DNA of 64,000 nt. Source: Schizophyllum amplum. Taxonomy: Eukaryota; Basidiomycota; Agaricomycetes; Agaricales; Schizophyllaceae. Each line of letters opens with the position of its first letter. Position 1 is the first letter of the stretch. The notes under the pieces were generated by a model. It had not been told where the DNA came from. It worked only from the letters and a program-made list of their open reading frames with translations, and ran no database searches. Below, in pieces: positions 1 to 11,433 of this stretch. The stretch spans positions 1,488,001 through 1,552,000 of the forward strand of contig VDMD01000002.1 in NCBI GenBank assembly GCA_007026445.1, in the 5' to 3' direction. The position numbers and the translations under genes were made by a program.

Positions 1-2757
1 TGGAGGATAAAGAGGGAGAGGTGTGTTATTATGCATATACATCTTCACGCATGTACTGACTAATCCTCTCCGCACCTCAGACCGCTCTTCATAAGGCAGC
101 CTTGAACGGCCACATGTCCGTAATTCAGTATCTCGTCCCGGACAAGGCAGACGTGCAAACTCAGGATGCGGACGGATGGACTGCACTCCACAATGCATGT
201 TCGAAGGTCCGTCCTTTTATGCGATTCCCTCCCTCGTCCCTCACCCTTCACTCAGGGCTACCTTGACATTGTCCGCTGGCTTTGTGAATCCGGCGAAGCC
301 ACTGCACCTATTGACGGACGACCTGGTGTGGATACCAAGAGCAAAGGTGGATGGACTCCGCTCAGTGAGTCTTCTCCGTCCTGCGTCACGATCATGCCTG
401 AAGTGAGCCCCTTAGTGAACGCCGCATCGAAAGGGCACCTTCCTGTCGTCCGATACCTTGTTAGGAAGCAAAAGGCTGACCCGCTCGTGCGAAACAACTG
501 GGGCGAAACCGCCTACGATGTTGCTGCTGCTGTCTTTGAAGTCTGGATTTGCGAGGTATGTGTGAGCAGCGTCGTCTTAACTGCTTCTCACTGTCAGTAG
601 GTACTCGAGAAGGCTGAGGCGGAACGCTGGGAGAGCACGTCTACCCCGTACGATCCGCTCGCTGTCCACACGACGGTCCCTGTCCTTCTATATGAGCATC
701 AGCGACTCGATGCCCGTCTTAAAACCCTCGCGACGAACGGACGGCCCAAGTTCTCGGCTTCTGGTCTTGGGCGTAATGGCAGACCGGCGCCGTTCGTCCT
801 GCGCCTTCCTAAGCCCGATGCGCAAGGCACACAGACAGTGCCGGCATGGCGGAGCGATGTGCAGCTTCCACTGCGCGACGAACCGTGGAAGCTGCCTCGA
901 CCAGGCCAGGCGGAACGGCCTGCCCTGGAGGGCGCGGAGCGTAGCCACTTCTGGCTCTCGGATTGGACGCTTGACGTGACGCATCCCGGTGTAGACGCGG
1001 TCGAGGGGTGGCAGTACGCGCGCCGTCTGACTGACCCGGATGACCAGTGGACGGCCGAATGTCCGCCACAGCTGGAAAGGGCGCTGTCGGGGATCACGGC
1101 AGGCCTTACGAGCCCGCAGCGTGCGCGCTCGAGCTCGTCGTCGGCCAATCTCGCGCCGCAGAGCTGGGTGCGCCGACGGCGCTGGATACGCGTGATGCGG
1201 CGGCGCCTGGACATTCCTCCGCTGCCGTATCTCCAGCCGGACGGCCGGATGTACCATCTCGGCTCGGAGGGTGCCCTTATTCCAGCCGGTGGCGAGGCAA
1301 ACGGCGACGTGCAAGAGCTTGGAGCAATGCCGTCCTCGGGACTCGCGGGCGTGCGCGACTATGTTGTTCGTGCTAGGTTCTTGATGGGCAAGCAGCCAGG
1401 CGAGGCAGAACCAGCGCAGATGAGCGCCGTGGACGCTCGACGGGCAATTGCCAAGTTAGAGCGTGCGACGGCAGAGCTCAGACAAGGCATTCTGGCGGAC
1501 GACGACGTCGAGCGACGAACGCAGGCCGAGGTGCTGTTGCACGCTTTCTCGCGTGACTTGGAGCGCCGGCGGTTAGCCGCAGGAGAGCAGGGGCTGGTGT
1601 TATCTGGATACGGTGCGTTCATCTAAGTGCTGCGAAGAACGATTATCTTACGACAACATTGCAGACGACGATATTGATCTGGAGAGCTCGGATGACGAAG
1701 ATGGAATTGGTTCGCCAAGGGCGGCATCCGTGCGCTCTGGGTCGACGGATTACTTCGGGCGGCCACGCGCGTCGTCCTCGCGCAGCGGGCCAGCAGATTT
1801 GACCCCACACCTGTCGCAGGCGCCTGAGTTCCGCGTGCCAACGCATGAGGCGCCCCAGAAGGTGCCTACCTTCAGCCCCCCGACGGCGCATGTCATGCAT
1901 GCGCAATGGGAGCGGGATGACTCTGTCCGAGACTGTCGGGATTGCGGCAGGAGATTCACTTTCTTGCTCAGAAGGGTAAGCGTGCTTCGCTCTCGGTTGA
2001 TCGTGAACTAACCACGATCCTGTTTCGCAGCATCACTGCCGCCGCTGTGGACGTATCTTTTGCGACCGGTGCTCGTCATATCGCGCTTTGCTCGACCCGT
2101 CGGAAATCGTGCAGGACCCCGTCTTCCCGGAAGCGTCCTTCACTTCGGGAACCCAGCGCGTATGCGAAGCGTGCTACCACGAGGCCAACGCGTCGGTGCC
2201 CGCGATGCTGCAGGGCAGCAGCATGAACTCTCTGGAGCGCATCGTCGTCGACTCGCATCATCTGAACGTGCCTTCGCGACGGCAGTCGGCGTCGCAGCTG
2301 AGCGATCTCGCTGAGTGAGTCTCAGATGCGTCAAACGATATTTGCGATGCCGATGCGTGATTCACAGGTGTCCGGTATGCGGTAGCAATTTGGAAGACCT
2401 TGGCACCGCCGCGGAGCAGGAGGCGCATGTCAAGGCTTGCCTGGAAGGCGGCACAGGCGCTACGCCTCGCTCAGGGCGGTATCTCGTCTACCCACTACCT
2501 GCTGGCAGCGTGCTCGTTGGCACTGAATGTCAGTTGCGCTCTGGTTTGTTCTCGCGGCTCGTCTGATAAATTTCAGGTGTGATATGCCTGGAGGAGTTCG
2601 TTGAAGGCTCATTGATTGCGCGGCTCAGCTGCCTGTGCAGCTTCCACAGCAGTACGTCGCTCGTCATCCGTGCTTCAAATCTGCCTAATTTATCTTCGCA
2701 GCTTGTCTGTCGTCTTGGTTGCAGCGCGGGAAGAGCTGCCCGGTACATGCACGTTAA
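1..2757 (+). CDS. Ankyrin-DysF-FYVE-RING protein, 5' partial
   Basis: The gene starts upstream of the window; the window opens in an intron and the first visible exon begins at 81 after a CAG acceptor. Seen in order: ankyrin repeats (about 81-600; TALHKAALNGH, GYLDIVRWL, GHLPVVRYL), a dysferlin-like DysF stretch (about 940-1210; SHFWLSDW, GWQYARR, RRRWIRVMRRR), a charged helical stretch (1400-1600), a FYVE finger (1930-2200; CRDCG, then HHCRRCG split by an intron), a lone zinc pair (RCPVCGSNL, about 2370), and a RING finger (CVICLEEF near 2577, then HSTCLSSWL across an intron, ending at the TAA of 2755-2757). FYVE fingers bind phosphatidylinositol 3-phosphate on endosomes and RING fingers recruit E2 enzymes. 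A role as an endosomal ubiquitin ligase like yeast Pib1 is inferred. The ankyrin and DysF additions go beyond Pib1. Exact exon ends are approximate. Confidence 0.82.
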
Positions 2758-3027
2758 GGTTGGGGTGCACCGGCCGACGGTCATGCCTGGTTGAATTTTT
2801 GCTTCAGGAGTACTATATCGTCCATGTCCCATCGAGACGCACTATCTTCTATAGTAATGGGCAACCATCCACTTATGTTATGTCTATGTTGGGACGATAC
2901 TGGCGTGTCGTATATCGTGCTATCCGGGGAAATGATTGTACCATTCCAATACAAGCCGCTCGTCGCGAGTGCGAGTGTTGGAGCATTGGCCATGCAATCT
3001 CCACGGCCTGTCCCATGCGCCACGGAT

Positions 3028-5415
3028 CTATCTGTGCAGATTAGACCGTTTGCGTATCCCCTCCCCGTAGAAATATAGGTAGACAGGAAATGGAATGCCG
3101 AGGACGATTGCCAGAACTTCGAAAAAATACATCTCAGTAACGAAAAATTGCATGCCAAACTACACGGACGACTCACCGCCCAACAGCGTGTTCCCTATAC
3201 CCATCCCCAACACGTCATACATCTGCTTCCCAAAGAGAGGGAACGCAAAGCCGCAGAGGCAGCGGAACACTGCACCGGCGCCGAATGCGCTAGCCGCATA
3301 GTGAAAAGCGTCGACCAAGTACAGCTGGATAGGTAGGCTGACAAAATGTTGGCAAGGCTGCCGAAGTAGCAGGTAAAGAGCGCTCACAAGGTCAACATAA
3401 GGCCTGGGAGTGGGGTGTCAGGCATGACTTCTGATCGACTGGTGGAGGGAACTCACCAAAACCAAATATGCCGGTGCCGATGATGGGCATTATCCAATGC
3501 ATCTTGGCCTCCGCAGACCAGCCGTACCAGCTAGGATCACATAAGTCTCGCGAACACAGGTTTTTCGTGTTTTGTGCAGACTCACAATAGCGATATAGGG
3601 ATGAAGAACGACCCAAAGATCAGACTCTAGACGTGGTGTCAGTTGAGCTCAGCATGTGTGACGAACGCACGGGAATTCTGAATTCCGGTTTTCCTACTCC
3701 GCCGTTCCGTGCACAGAGCTACAAGCATGTGATGAGCGATGATTCGCGCCAGCATCGCGGCCGAGTTACCGACCATATTGTAGACCTGGTCCCCAAAACG
3801 CGAAGAGACCGCGGTCGACGCGAAGAAGCCAACACCCTGAATGAGAATGAGAATATGTACATCTCTATCACAAGTGGTTTAACAGACCAAACCTAGGTAG
3901 CATAAACCGCCTTGCCCGGCAGAAAATCCTGAAGAATTCATCAAGACTGGGGGGAGTAAGTCCTGACGAAAATACTGACCGTATGTGTCTCGAAAAAATG
4001 ATGCGAAGACTGCAAACATGAGGTAGTAAATGCCTGTGTCACAAGCATCACTATGAGGCTATAGGATGGGCTTGCAACTGAGCATGGACGAACCGTAGAG
4101 GCTGTATATATGTGAGCGCTCGGAAGGCGGGTTAGAGAAAAAGGGCACTCACAAAGCCATGTACAGCGAGAGCGCAAAGCATATCAAGCTTGTAAAAAGC
4201 AGTGTCGCTGGCCTCGTCATATTCGTCCACAAATACCCCCATTTATTTTCGATAACTGCTCCGGACGACGTTGACACCGCCGACGCTTTCTCAGGGTCGG
4301 CCTTTTCGAAGAGGCGGCGGCGAAGCACCGGCGCGTAGGTTTCACGGAGAAGAGGCAAGCCGACAAGAGCAGCGACTCCGCAAGCTGCCGAGACGATTAT
4401 GAAGACATACTTCACGCTGAGTTCTTCGGCAACGTAACCACCTATGACAGGACCTATTTCGGGATGATTGGGCGGAGCAAGGTTGAAAGAAAGTCGGACG
4501 TACCAATCACAGGACCCTTGGACGACGCAGCGCATGAGCTGAACATCCCGGAAGCAGAGCGGTTATGGGTGCACTCACAACTAGTGGTCCCTAAAGACCC
4601 GGCAGCCGAGGGATGAGTCTTCGGAAGTGGCGAAAGGGCGATCTTCTCACCAAAGTATAGAGCGCCATGGCGCTCGCACGTTCTTCTTCGCGGAAGAGGT
4701 CCGCAACGCAGCCGCCTCCAATCGACACGGGACCAGCGCCTGGGTAGCCCGCTGACGATGATCGTCAGTATGAGGCGGTCGGAAGTGCAAGAATAAAAGG
4801 TGCGGACGTACATAATAACCGGAAAGCAATCAAAGTGCCCGTGGTAGGGGCAAAGGCGCACACCAGGTTGAAGACCGCGAATGCAATGTTGGATAGATGC
4901 AAGAGCTGCGCATTCGCCGTGTCAGGACGGCGTATCGCGAGCGAAGATAACTATACCAACCCATTTACGACCATACATCTCCTGCGCGCATATCGTCTAT
5001 GAGCATATTCTGGAGTAAGGCAATTTGATGCAAACTGACCGATAATGGTGGCAGCGTCAAAGAGCCTAAAGCAAAAGACAGCAAGAATATACTCAGAGTC
5101 ATCGCCAGGATCGTGTCGTTCGTAATGTCGTAACGCGTAGAGACCTGCAGCAGGGCAGGTGCCATCATGCTACTGCCCAGAGGCGCGAGAAGTGCATAGA
5201 GCGACACCTTAGGCAGTGAGCTTACTTCTTCAACTGAGCTGAGTAGACAGACTTGAACTCACCACAGACATGGTTGTCCACTTCTTCGCAGTCGTCCAAT
5301 TGCGAGGGTTTTCCTTGCTGCATTCCCAGTCATCTGGGGCCATGTCCGAGACGCTTTTCTGGTCGTTCATATTGTTGCCTTTCCCCTCCAAGTCGTGGGG
5401 CATGGGATCAGCCAT
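3028..5415 (-). CDS. MFS transporter, drug:H+ antiporter (DHA1) type
   Basis: Multi-exon gene starting with ATG at 5413-5415 (MADPMPHDLEGKG) and ending at 3028-3030. The cytosolic N-terminus carries the NPRNWTTAKKW signature common in fungal DHA1 exporters. Membrane segments follow: LLAPLGSSMMAPALLQVSTR, then an exon joining PPLS to EMYGRKW, which restores the MFS motif A (PLSEMYGRK). The central part includes GPVIGGYVAEEL, the antiporter motif C region, and the cytosolic loop LLRETYAPVLRRR. The C-terminal half has YLVDAFHYAASA and GFAFPLFGKQMYDVLG, and the last exon encodes a final helix and FYGEGIRKRSNLHR. The product should be a 12-helix plasma-membrane exporter. The substrate cannot be read from sequence. 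Some middle exon ends are uncertain. Confidence 0.85.
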
Positions 5416-5900
5416 ACCCGTAGTTGTGGTCGTTATAAGACGTTGAATCAGAAGGATCGTTCTTCCGCCTCGGCCGAGCGTGTGAACCTAATTCGCGTCC
5501 GCGGGCCTGTGGTGCGGCTCTGCGCTGGCGAAGGGGCGGGCAAGAGAAGGTGAGGCCTGCGCTGCATTGCATATGCGCCTACCTATATACATACTGACGA
5601 ACGGATGACTCGTTTGGCGAAGAAGCATCTGGCCATATCAGATGAAATGCGGGGGCTTGGCGGGGTTATTGGCAAGTTATTGGTCCGCGGGGATTTGTGA
5701 GCCTCTTTTGTAAGCCGACCTTCATCGGACAGCAGCTGATTGGTGCTATGTTACTGTACGCGAAGCGTGCACAGGCTCTTGGAGATATACTTACTGCGAT
5801 ACGTGCCTGTGGACAGAGAGAAGTGTACAGAGGGACGACAAGCAGCAAGGGCGCAACTGCTGAGGGTGCCAGCGAAAATAGCAGTAGACGTGGGAGCTCA
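5416..5900. other. Intergenic region, MFS transporter / PRP5
   Basis: This holds the upstream region of the MFS transporter (right to left from 5415) and the 3' flank of PRP5. No open frame resembles a known protein and I see no repeat or RNA gene. Confidence 0.6.
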
Positions 5901-8900
5901 CTAGACGACGCTATATCTACCGATCGGTCCGCTTGGGTTGCGCGCCTCAGCTTGCAATGCAGCGGCCGAGGCCTCGATGAGAAGGCGCTTTATTTCACGA
6001 ACGGCTTGTTCCACCTAAAAGTGGAATGAGTAAGATTTCGAATGCAGGACGTAAGGCAACGCACCCTGAACTCATCGTTTGACTCAATGAGAAGATGCAG
6101 CTTCGGCGGGCCCTCGACGGGTGGCTCCTTGCCAGGTTCGTAATATATACCTGAGACATAAGTGTAAACATGAATCCCTTCATGTCGAAGAGCGACAACG
6201 TACCTTTGTTCGTAACGGAAGCCCCAGTCATGTCGATCAGCTGAAGGCAGGTGAACACACGCGACTCGACCAGAACGTAACTACATACCTGGGACATTGT
6301 CTCCTTGTTCGTCACACGCCACCTCGCCTTTTGCGGGTAGTCGTTGATCGGGATGATAGCGTGGAACTCTGTCGAGTCGGGTGTCACGCCTCCAATGAGG
6401 CTCTTCTGCATGGCCGGGTTCTCCGCGGCTTGCAGCTGGCTCTGAAGCACGAGGCGAGTGGCCCGTAGCTGCGCGTTGAGCTTCGCGATGACGCTCTGGG
6501 CCTGCTTGTACGCCGGTGTATCTTTGCCAGCACGATTGCCAGCGTCCTCCGCAACCTTGATCTGCGCCTGGATACGCTCTTCCTCCTTCGCATGCGCGGC
6601 CTTCTTTGCTGCGAGACCAGCTGAGCCGATGCCGAAGATACCTTTGGACGAGTCGGGAGCGGGCCCGCGGCGGACCTCAACCTTGAAGTTGCCGAAGGTC
6701 ATGTCGTCGCCGCTGTTGGCGGTGGCCTTCGCCGTAGCCTCCTCCGTACTGTTCGCCGCCTTCTCCTCTGGTTGCTGCTGCTGCTCCGGTTCGCCGTAAG
6801 CCTTGCGCTCCGCTTTCTGTTTGGCGTCGCGCTCGCTATCCAGACGATCCAACCCCTTGCCACCGAAACCGGAGCCTGCGACGTGGGCTTTCCCTGTCTT
6901 GACCTTCTCAAGAAATCCTGATGTACGCTGTGAGCTGAGGAACAAACAGCGACAACCAGGATCCTTACCGTTCGCCAAGTCCTCCAGCTCCTTCGGCGCA
7001 CTCGCATTACTAGCCTTGAGCGCCCTGTATATATCCACAGAGTACCTCTCCTGCTCGGGCGTAATGAAGGTCACACAAGTGCCTTTGTTTCCTGCTCTCC
7101 CTGTCCGTCCTGCACGGTGGACATAGTCCTCCATGTGGTTCGGCGCGTCGTAATTGATAACCAACTTCAACTGCTTCACGTCCAGCCCACGAGCGGCGAC
7201 ACTGGTAGCGATGACTATAGGCACGACACCGGCCTTGAAGTCGGCGATCGTAGCGTCTCGATCAACCTGCTCTCTGCCTCCGTGAAGCGACATGCAGAGG
7301 TAACCCTTCCGCATAAGCTCGCGAAGGAGGTTATCCGCGGCCTCGTGCCGTTCTACGAAGATGAGCGTACGGCTGTCCGGGTCTTCGTTGTACATCTGCC
7401 CTAGAATCTCGAGCAGGCGCATGAACTTGGAGTCCTCATCGCGAACCTCGACGATCTGCTCAATCTCCGCCGCGACGACGGAGCGTCCACCGACGGTGAT
7501 TTCGAGGGGCTTCTTCAGGATCTTGCGGGCGAGACTGTCCATCTGCCTCGGGAAGGTTGCGCTGAAGAGGACAGTCTGACGGTCGGGTCGCACGTTGTTG
7601 AGGATCTTCATGACTTGTGGCTCGAAACCCATGTCGAACATACGGTCGGCCTCGTCCAGCACAACGTATGTGACGCGCTTGAGATTAGTGACGCGGCCAG
7701 AGTTGGCGGTAAGGAGGTCGATCATGCGTCCAGGAGTGCACACAATGATCTCTGCGCCTTTCTTCAGGTCGGCAATCTGGTCCTTGATAGGGGATCCACC
7801 GTACGCGCATACAGCCTGAAAAGTTCATGTCAGTAATTTCGCCTGGCACTTGACCCTGTGTACTCACACGGAGGTTTAGAACTTTCAGGAAAGGTTTGCA
7901 CTCTCGATGAATTTGCGTCGCGAGTTCACGCGTAGGCGTCATAACGAGAGCAATAGGCCCTTCCATCGGTTCGAGAGCGCGTTGATCCTTGATATGGCGG
8001 AAGAGTGGAATGAGGAAGGCAATGGTCTTGCCCGAGCCAGTCTTCGCGACACCAATAACATCTCGACCTGACATGATCGCGGGGACGGCCTGGGCCTGTA
8101 TAGGTGTTGGTGCCATGTAGTTCAAACGTTTGATAACATCGAGGCTGCAGAAAACATGAGTATGGGAAGGAGGGTACACAGCATATCACTCACCAAGCAG
8201 CAGGTAGACCGAAGTGACTCCACTTCGTGACTGGACGAGGACAGTCAATTCCGCGAATCTTGATGCTATCCAGTTCGAGACGGAGCAGATCTGCTTCATC
8301 GTCTGTCATAGCCGCGATGTCGGGAGGGGGGACGTAGAACTCCCTGCGGAAAGGCTCGTACTTGACGCGCGCGTGGTCGGTCATCGCCAGTTCCTTCTTC
8401 TTGGCCCTCTTCGCCGCAAGCGCAAGAATGTCTTCAGGGTTAAGCTCAGTCGCGTCTAGTTCATCGACGTCTTCTCCCGCCTCCTCCATATCCACGTCAC
8501 CGTCGTCCATACGCCGACGCGCGGTCGCTACAGTAGGTGCATCGGCCATCTTCTGCATGTCCTCTAGGTTGACCTTCTTGACCTCCTCCTTGACGCCGGA
8601 CATGAAGGCGTCCAACGGATCAACCTCGTCCTCGTCTTCAGGAACGGCGTCCTTCGTCTCGTCCATTCTGTTCGCGTCCTCATCATCGTCGTCGTGCTCG
8701 AGATCGCCGACGCTCTGTTCACCTTCCGCCATGGACATGTCGACGGCGGGCATGTCACCAAGCTTCTCCAGCTTACGCTTCGTCTCGACAGAGTCGTCCA
8801 TTGACATGTGCTTTTTGGCCTTCGGCGCCATATCAGGTTTGACGGGGAGGCCTTTGAAGCCCAGCGCCTTTGGCTGTCCATTGGGGGCGCCTACAAGTGT

Positions 8901-9348
8901 AATTGTGAGTTGCTCTCATGTAAGAGGGCTACTAGGACTCACCTCCAGACTTCCCAGCCAGGGCTAGCGCCTTCGCTTTTGCCTCGTCTAGAGCCTTCTT
9001 GGCCTCGCGCTCCTTCTTCCAGGCCTCCAACTTCGCGCGCTTCGCCTTTATCTTCTCATCTTCAGGTTGCGAGGGCTCCTTCTTCAGGGGCGGTGGTGGG
9101 GACTTCTTGCGCTCCGGTTCGCGTTCTCGCGAGCGCGAACGACGGCGATCGTCGCGTCTGTCATAGTCACGGCGCCGGTCATCGCGAGTGTCACGATGCC
9201 GGTCGTCCCGGTAGCGGTCACGGTCGCGTCTGTCCCAGTCGCGGTCTCTGTTGCGCCTCGTCGGCGACGGAGACCTTGGGGAGCGATAGGACGTTCTTAC
9301 CCTCTTGTGGCTGGTGTCCGGGGAGCGGGACCGGTCTCGGCGGGGCAT
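5901..9348 (-). CDS. PRP5: Prp5/DDX46-type DEAD-box RNA helicase
   Basis: Pre-mRNA splicing ATPase that acts on U2 snRNP at the branch site during prespliceosome assembly. The ATG at 9346-9348 opens an Arg/Asp/Ser-rich N-terminus ([16 protein letters not shown]). An acidic linker with the Prp5-family DPLDAFM motif lies at about 8595. The helicase core runs from about 8170 to 6970: Q motif PTPIQAQ, Walker [28 protein letters not shown] and HRAGRTGR. A Lys/Glu-rich tail follows and a KH-like end ([22 protein letters not shown]-like LIDMTGASV, then [19 protein letters not shown]) after three small 3' introns. The stop codon is at 5901-5903. The intron near 6925-6975 is a multiple of three without a stop, so it reads through in frame. 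Divergent from FUB1 with 235 bp between start codons. Confidence 0.95.
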
Positions 9349-9583
9349 TTCGAAGGGTTGTGGAGTTCTGAAGCAGCTAGCGGTCGATATTGAGGGTTAC
9401 AGAAGGGTTATGATGGTGGCAAGAGGCAAGATGCGCCACTGTCAGTGGACGTCGCTGTAGACTTGCGTCTTGCTCGATCGTGAGAACGTACGGCAGATTC
9501 CGTTGCGTGACTCACTTTCCCACGAGGTTCGTCCTTGACGCGTCCTTGAGTGCCCTCCTTCTCCGCTACGTCCACCATCTGCT
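9349..9583. promoter_or_regulatory. Shared divergent promoter, PRP5 and FUB1
   Basis: 235 bp separate the two start codons, so regulatory sequence is probably shared. No clear TATA box is visible, as expected for housekeeping genes. Confidence 0.5.
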
Positions 9584-10731
9584 ATGAGTTCTCAGGATAT
9601 CCTCGTTGCTTCTGCTCTGCTTGTCTCCGTGTCTGCTCTGCTTCCCGAGCCCAAGCGTCTGGAATGTCCTCAAGATGCAATCGCCGCCCTCATTCATGCA
9701 GCGTTTACCACGCTCTCATTTCGATTGGTAGGCGTGGACGATACTTCATCAACGACTACGTATGAGGGGAACGTTCTCCCCGAAGGCTGGAACCGTAATG
9801 GACCGGGACACTACACGCTTCGCTATAGACATGAGCAAAGCAGCATGCAATTCGTCATCAAGGTCTCGAAGCTCGGAGGGAGGACTGTCATCAATGCCAT
9901 CGCTGTCGAGGTTCGCTATTCATCGTCGTCCTCCATATCTCACTCTAACTCCCACTTGTCAGACCGACAAAACTGCGACGCTTGACCTAGGAACGAAGGA
10001 TTACACATCGGAATCATTCTTCCCATATTCTGTCGACTCTCCCGTCCGCCTGGGCGATGGCTACATATCGTCTTCCCGTATCCAAGACTTCATTGGCTCC
10101 TTGAAGACTATGATAATCCAGCGTCTTGTCCCTGGTCTCCAGAAGGAGGGATACATCGAGTCTGAACCCGCGTCCTCTTCTAGCGCTGCACAACCGCCGG
10201 CCGGGCCAGCTGAGCCACAGCCCCGCATTCCACCCGATGGTGGCGCGCCCCATCCTGATCCTCACGCGCCGCAGCTCTCTGAGAGGGACTCCCTGCGCAT
10301 GCCTTCTCGGAACCCTCTTGAGATCGGCAGGCGCGACCTCGATCCCATTCCACGCAACCCCTGGGAGCCTCCTTCCCTCTTCCCTGACCACGGCGGCGAT
10401 GGCATGATGGTCGGGCCCAACCATCCCATCTTCGGCGATCGACGAGGCGGCCCTGTACGCGGGATTGATCCTTTCGGGCAAGGTAAGTGTCGTTAAGCTC
10501 GCACGCGACGTTGATTCTGACCTGTATATAGGGGGAATGGGCGGCCAACGGGGACCATGGGGCGGAGACGGCTTCCTTCCACCCATGGGTGCTCCTCCTG
10601 GTGCAAGATTTGACCCTGTGGGTCCTTCGTTCGGTGGCGGAATGGGCGGGTTTCCACGAGCTCCTCGCCGAGGTGGTGACCCCGACAATGATGAGTTCAT
10701 GCCGCCGGGTGTTGGAGACATGTTCATGTGA
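9584..10731 (+). CDS. FUB1: Proteasome regulator PI31 / Fub1
   Basis: Starts at ATG 9584 and ends at TGA 10729-10731, with introns near 9912-9961 and 10482-10531. The N-terminal half is an FP-type domain (HAAFTTLSFRLVGVD, WNRNGPGHYTLRYRHEQSS, FVIKVSKLGGRTVINA). The C-terminal half is Pro/Gly/Arg-rich with the PI31 tail pattern (NPLEIGRRDLDP, VGPNHPIFG, GGMGGFPRAPRRG, PDNDEFMPPGVGDMFM). PI31 proteins bind the 20S proteasome through this disordered tail and affect proteasome assembly or activity. Length, two-domain layout and tail all fit the family. Confidence 0.92.
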
Positions 10732-11433
10732 GGCGTTTGAAGAAGTATGCGTCAATGTACTTTTACTTGCTGTATAAGTATTAGTTTTTGTAAGAAGGTT
10801 GTCGCCGGGAAACACGCTTGAAAATTCTACTCGTGGGCTAAGAGCCGTGCCAATATTACAGGACAATGCACGTAAATGGAACGTTGATTCTGAACCGAAC
10901 CGGTGGTTGTTCTTGAGAATCAGATCGTGAGACCCTTGCACTCCGAGCTAACCACGTGCAGGCCACGTGCTGCGGGGGCAGCGGCTTTGCCCTCCCGTCG
11001 TTGGTCGACTTTAGACCTGCGCCCGCAGGGTCTCCGCCAGTACCTTCCACTGCAGATCCCATCTGTGCACCTTCTATACGCCACCAATCTATCTCGCTGA
11101 ACCTCAGAAAGGCTATGAATTCCGAGCTTCACGATCTTATATGGCCAAGTGCAGACACTGCCCGTGTCTACAGACCGCACCAGCCGCCAGCGTCGAGGCT
11201 TGGAAGCTTGAAAGTCAACAACACCACGCGCCCCCCTCACACATGACGCGACGCTGCTAGATGGATCCATGCTTTTGCCTGAGGCCGTCTGTCTCATCGT
11301 TAAGAAGCCGCAGGCCCCTGCATGCCCGCCGCTCACGTCGCCCTTGGCCGCATATAAGGACGATAATGTTCCTGAGTAGAGGCTGTTCTCGTTCTCCCCT
11401 CAAATTCCTTCATTTCTCCCTTTCTACATAATT
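10732..11433. other. Intergenic region, FUB1 3' flank and M36 promoter
   Basis: 702 bp without a credible gene. The right end has promoter character: a TATA-like element at 11353 and a CT-rich stretch (about 11390-11430) just before the M36 start codon, typical of basidiomycete transcription start regions. Short open frames here show no family features. Confidence 0.6.
11353..11358 (+). promoter_or_regulatory. TATA box of the M36 peptidase gene
   Basis: TATAAG lies 81 bp before the start codon and about 40 bp before a pyrimidine-rich start region. A strong TATA element fits an inducible secreted enzyme. Not tested. Confidence 0.5.

Noticed and set aside
8362..8967. 201-codon plus-strand Ser-rich frame opposite PRP5
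   Set aside because: Mirror of the acidic and Lys-rich PRP5 coding sequence; composition explains the length.
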